From the NCBI GenBank assembly GCA_036245525.1, contig BTPG01000001.1, forward strand, positions 175,018,182-175,082,181: a stretch of DNA of 64,000 nt, given 5' to 3'. Origin of the DNA: Semisulcospira habei. Lineage: Eukaryota; Mollusca; Gastropoda; Semisulcospiridae. The translations under genes and the position numbers were made by a program. The notes under the pieces were generated by a model that had not been told where the DNA came from, did no database searches, and saw only the letters and a list, made by a program, of their open reading frames with translations. Shown here one piece after another: positions 63,315 through 64,000 of the stretch; position 1 is the stretch's first letter; every line of letters starts with the position of its first letter.

Positions 63315-63871
63315 CCTTCCCCCTCGCCAGCTGACAATTTTGACGGCCATTTTCATTCGCCTCCATTCGTGTACCCTTTGTGTTCCATATTTTGCCATGT
63401 TTGCTGATTCAGAAAGTGTTATGAACGGGATTGTGCATTTCTTCTCGAGTCCCTTGCTTATTGAAGACGACACATTTGTCTCAATAATCGCAGTTTCCTT
63501 TTCTGACATTACTGACCACTATAAGTGCCTTTTCAGATACTGCACAACCCCGGCGTGGACGGAAGTGGACATAATGGGTGGGCAGTTTTAACATTCGTCT
63601 GATATTCATTTGATTCATGTTTGTGTTAGGCCCTCTTTTTTGTTGTTGTTGTTTGTTTTGTTTTTTTGTTTCACAATTAATTTCTTAAAGAACACCTTCT
63701 TCTTCAACTGTGAACCTGACGCCATATTGTATGACTATGGGAATTGTGAGCGAACCAGAACTAGACGAGCTCAAGACATTATTTGAGTCTTAGAGCCGTA
63801 AGGTCTACAATGATAGACCAGGACACATACATGTCAAATAATACGGCTGTGTTAACGACCCATAAACCATA
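63315..63871. other. No gene seen
   Basis: An 83-codon plus frame at 63340-63591 is not recognised; a T/G-rich run lies near 63630-63670. GCCGTAAGGTCTACAATGAT AGACCAGGACACATACATG near 63796 resembles half an HpF. Confidence 0.4.
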
Positions 63872-63921
63872 AAATGTGTGTGCGTGTGTGTGCGTGTGTG
63901 CGCGCGCGCGCGCGCGTGTGT

Positions 63922-63998
<77 letters not shown>

Positions 63999-64000
63999 TG
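63872..64000. repeat. (GT)n/(GC)n microsatellite to the window edge
   Basis: GTGTGCGTGTGTG start, a CGCGCG patch near 63900-63916, then GT with single A interruptions. Confidence 0.97.

Overview
The window looks like accessory, repeat-saturated DNA from an animal nuclear genome. The evidence is eukaryote-type spliced gene structure, non-LTR retrotransposons of the RTE and L2/CR1/Rex1 kinds, tRNA-derived SINEs with 13-14 bp target duplications, and very abundant (CA)n, (CT)n and poly-G tracts. A marine mollusc, probably a gastropod, fits the repeat style best. That is an inference from general familiarity, not a proven assignment. There is no complete, uninterrupted protein gene in the 64 kb, no rRNA, no functional tRNA gene and no CRISPR array.

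Layout. 1-3137 is a decayed RTE-like LINE with an L2-like LINE fragment nested in it. 3.2-8.9 kb is AT-rich, and its first 1.7 kb carries a motif recurring about every 180 bp. 8.97-14.1 kb holds hairpin elements, a CpG-rich promoter-like patch near 11.1 kb, a complete SINE and a 249 bp near-perfect palindrome. 14.9-17.6 kb is a 47 bp x 55 satellite with only one variant base noticed. 18-41 kb is a dense mosaic of hairpin elements, SINEs, micro- and minisatellites. 41.2-44.8 kb is an L2-like LINE on the minus strand split by a Rex1/CR1-like LINE on the plus strand. 45-51.9 kb has more hairpins, an 18 bp minisatellite in two blocks and CA/G-rich tracts. 52.3-55.6 kb (minus strand) is the best gene: a two-exon zinc-finger / tyrosine-recombinase-like / Myb-like protein with several frameshifts. 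58.6-59.8 kb is a decayed copy of a second protein family. 60-64 kb has three more hairpin elements, a degenerate ~190 bp tandem array and a terminal (GT)n.

The dominant signal is a set of short non-autonomous elements that are almost entirely inverted repeat. I label them by family. HpA is ~214 bp with a 4-nt loop between GGCGCC stems. HpB is ~175-236 bp with core CTCATGAGCCCCCGCA. HpC is ~91 bp with core GTCGGTAGCGGTTTTTGTCG. HpH is 100 bp and HpJ is 56 bp. All of these are bounded by TTAA or a one-base variant followed by CYC, and the bases next to TTAA are inverted-repeat matched, as in piggyBac-type elements. HpD, HpE, HpF and one large palindrome (HpG) are hairpins without TTAA; one HpD copy has a 13 bp direct repeat at its ends. 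Several tandem arrays sit inside, or grow out of, one arm of such a hairpin, and individual HpA/HpC copies carry private substitutions mirrored on both arms. Together these suggest that hairpin structure shapes local copying here. No piggyBac transposase is visible in the window.
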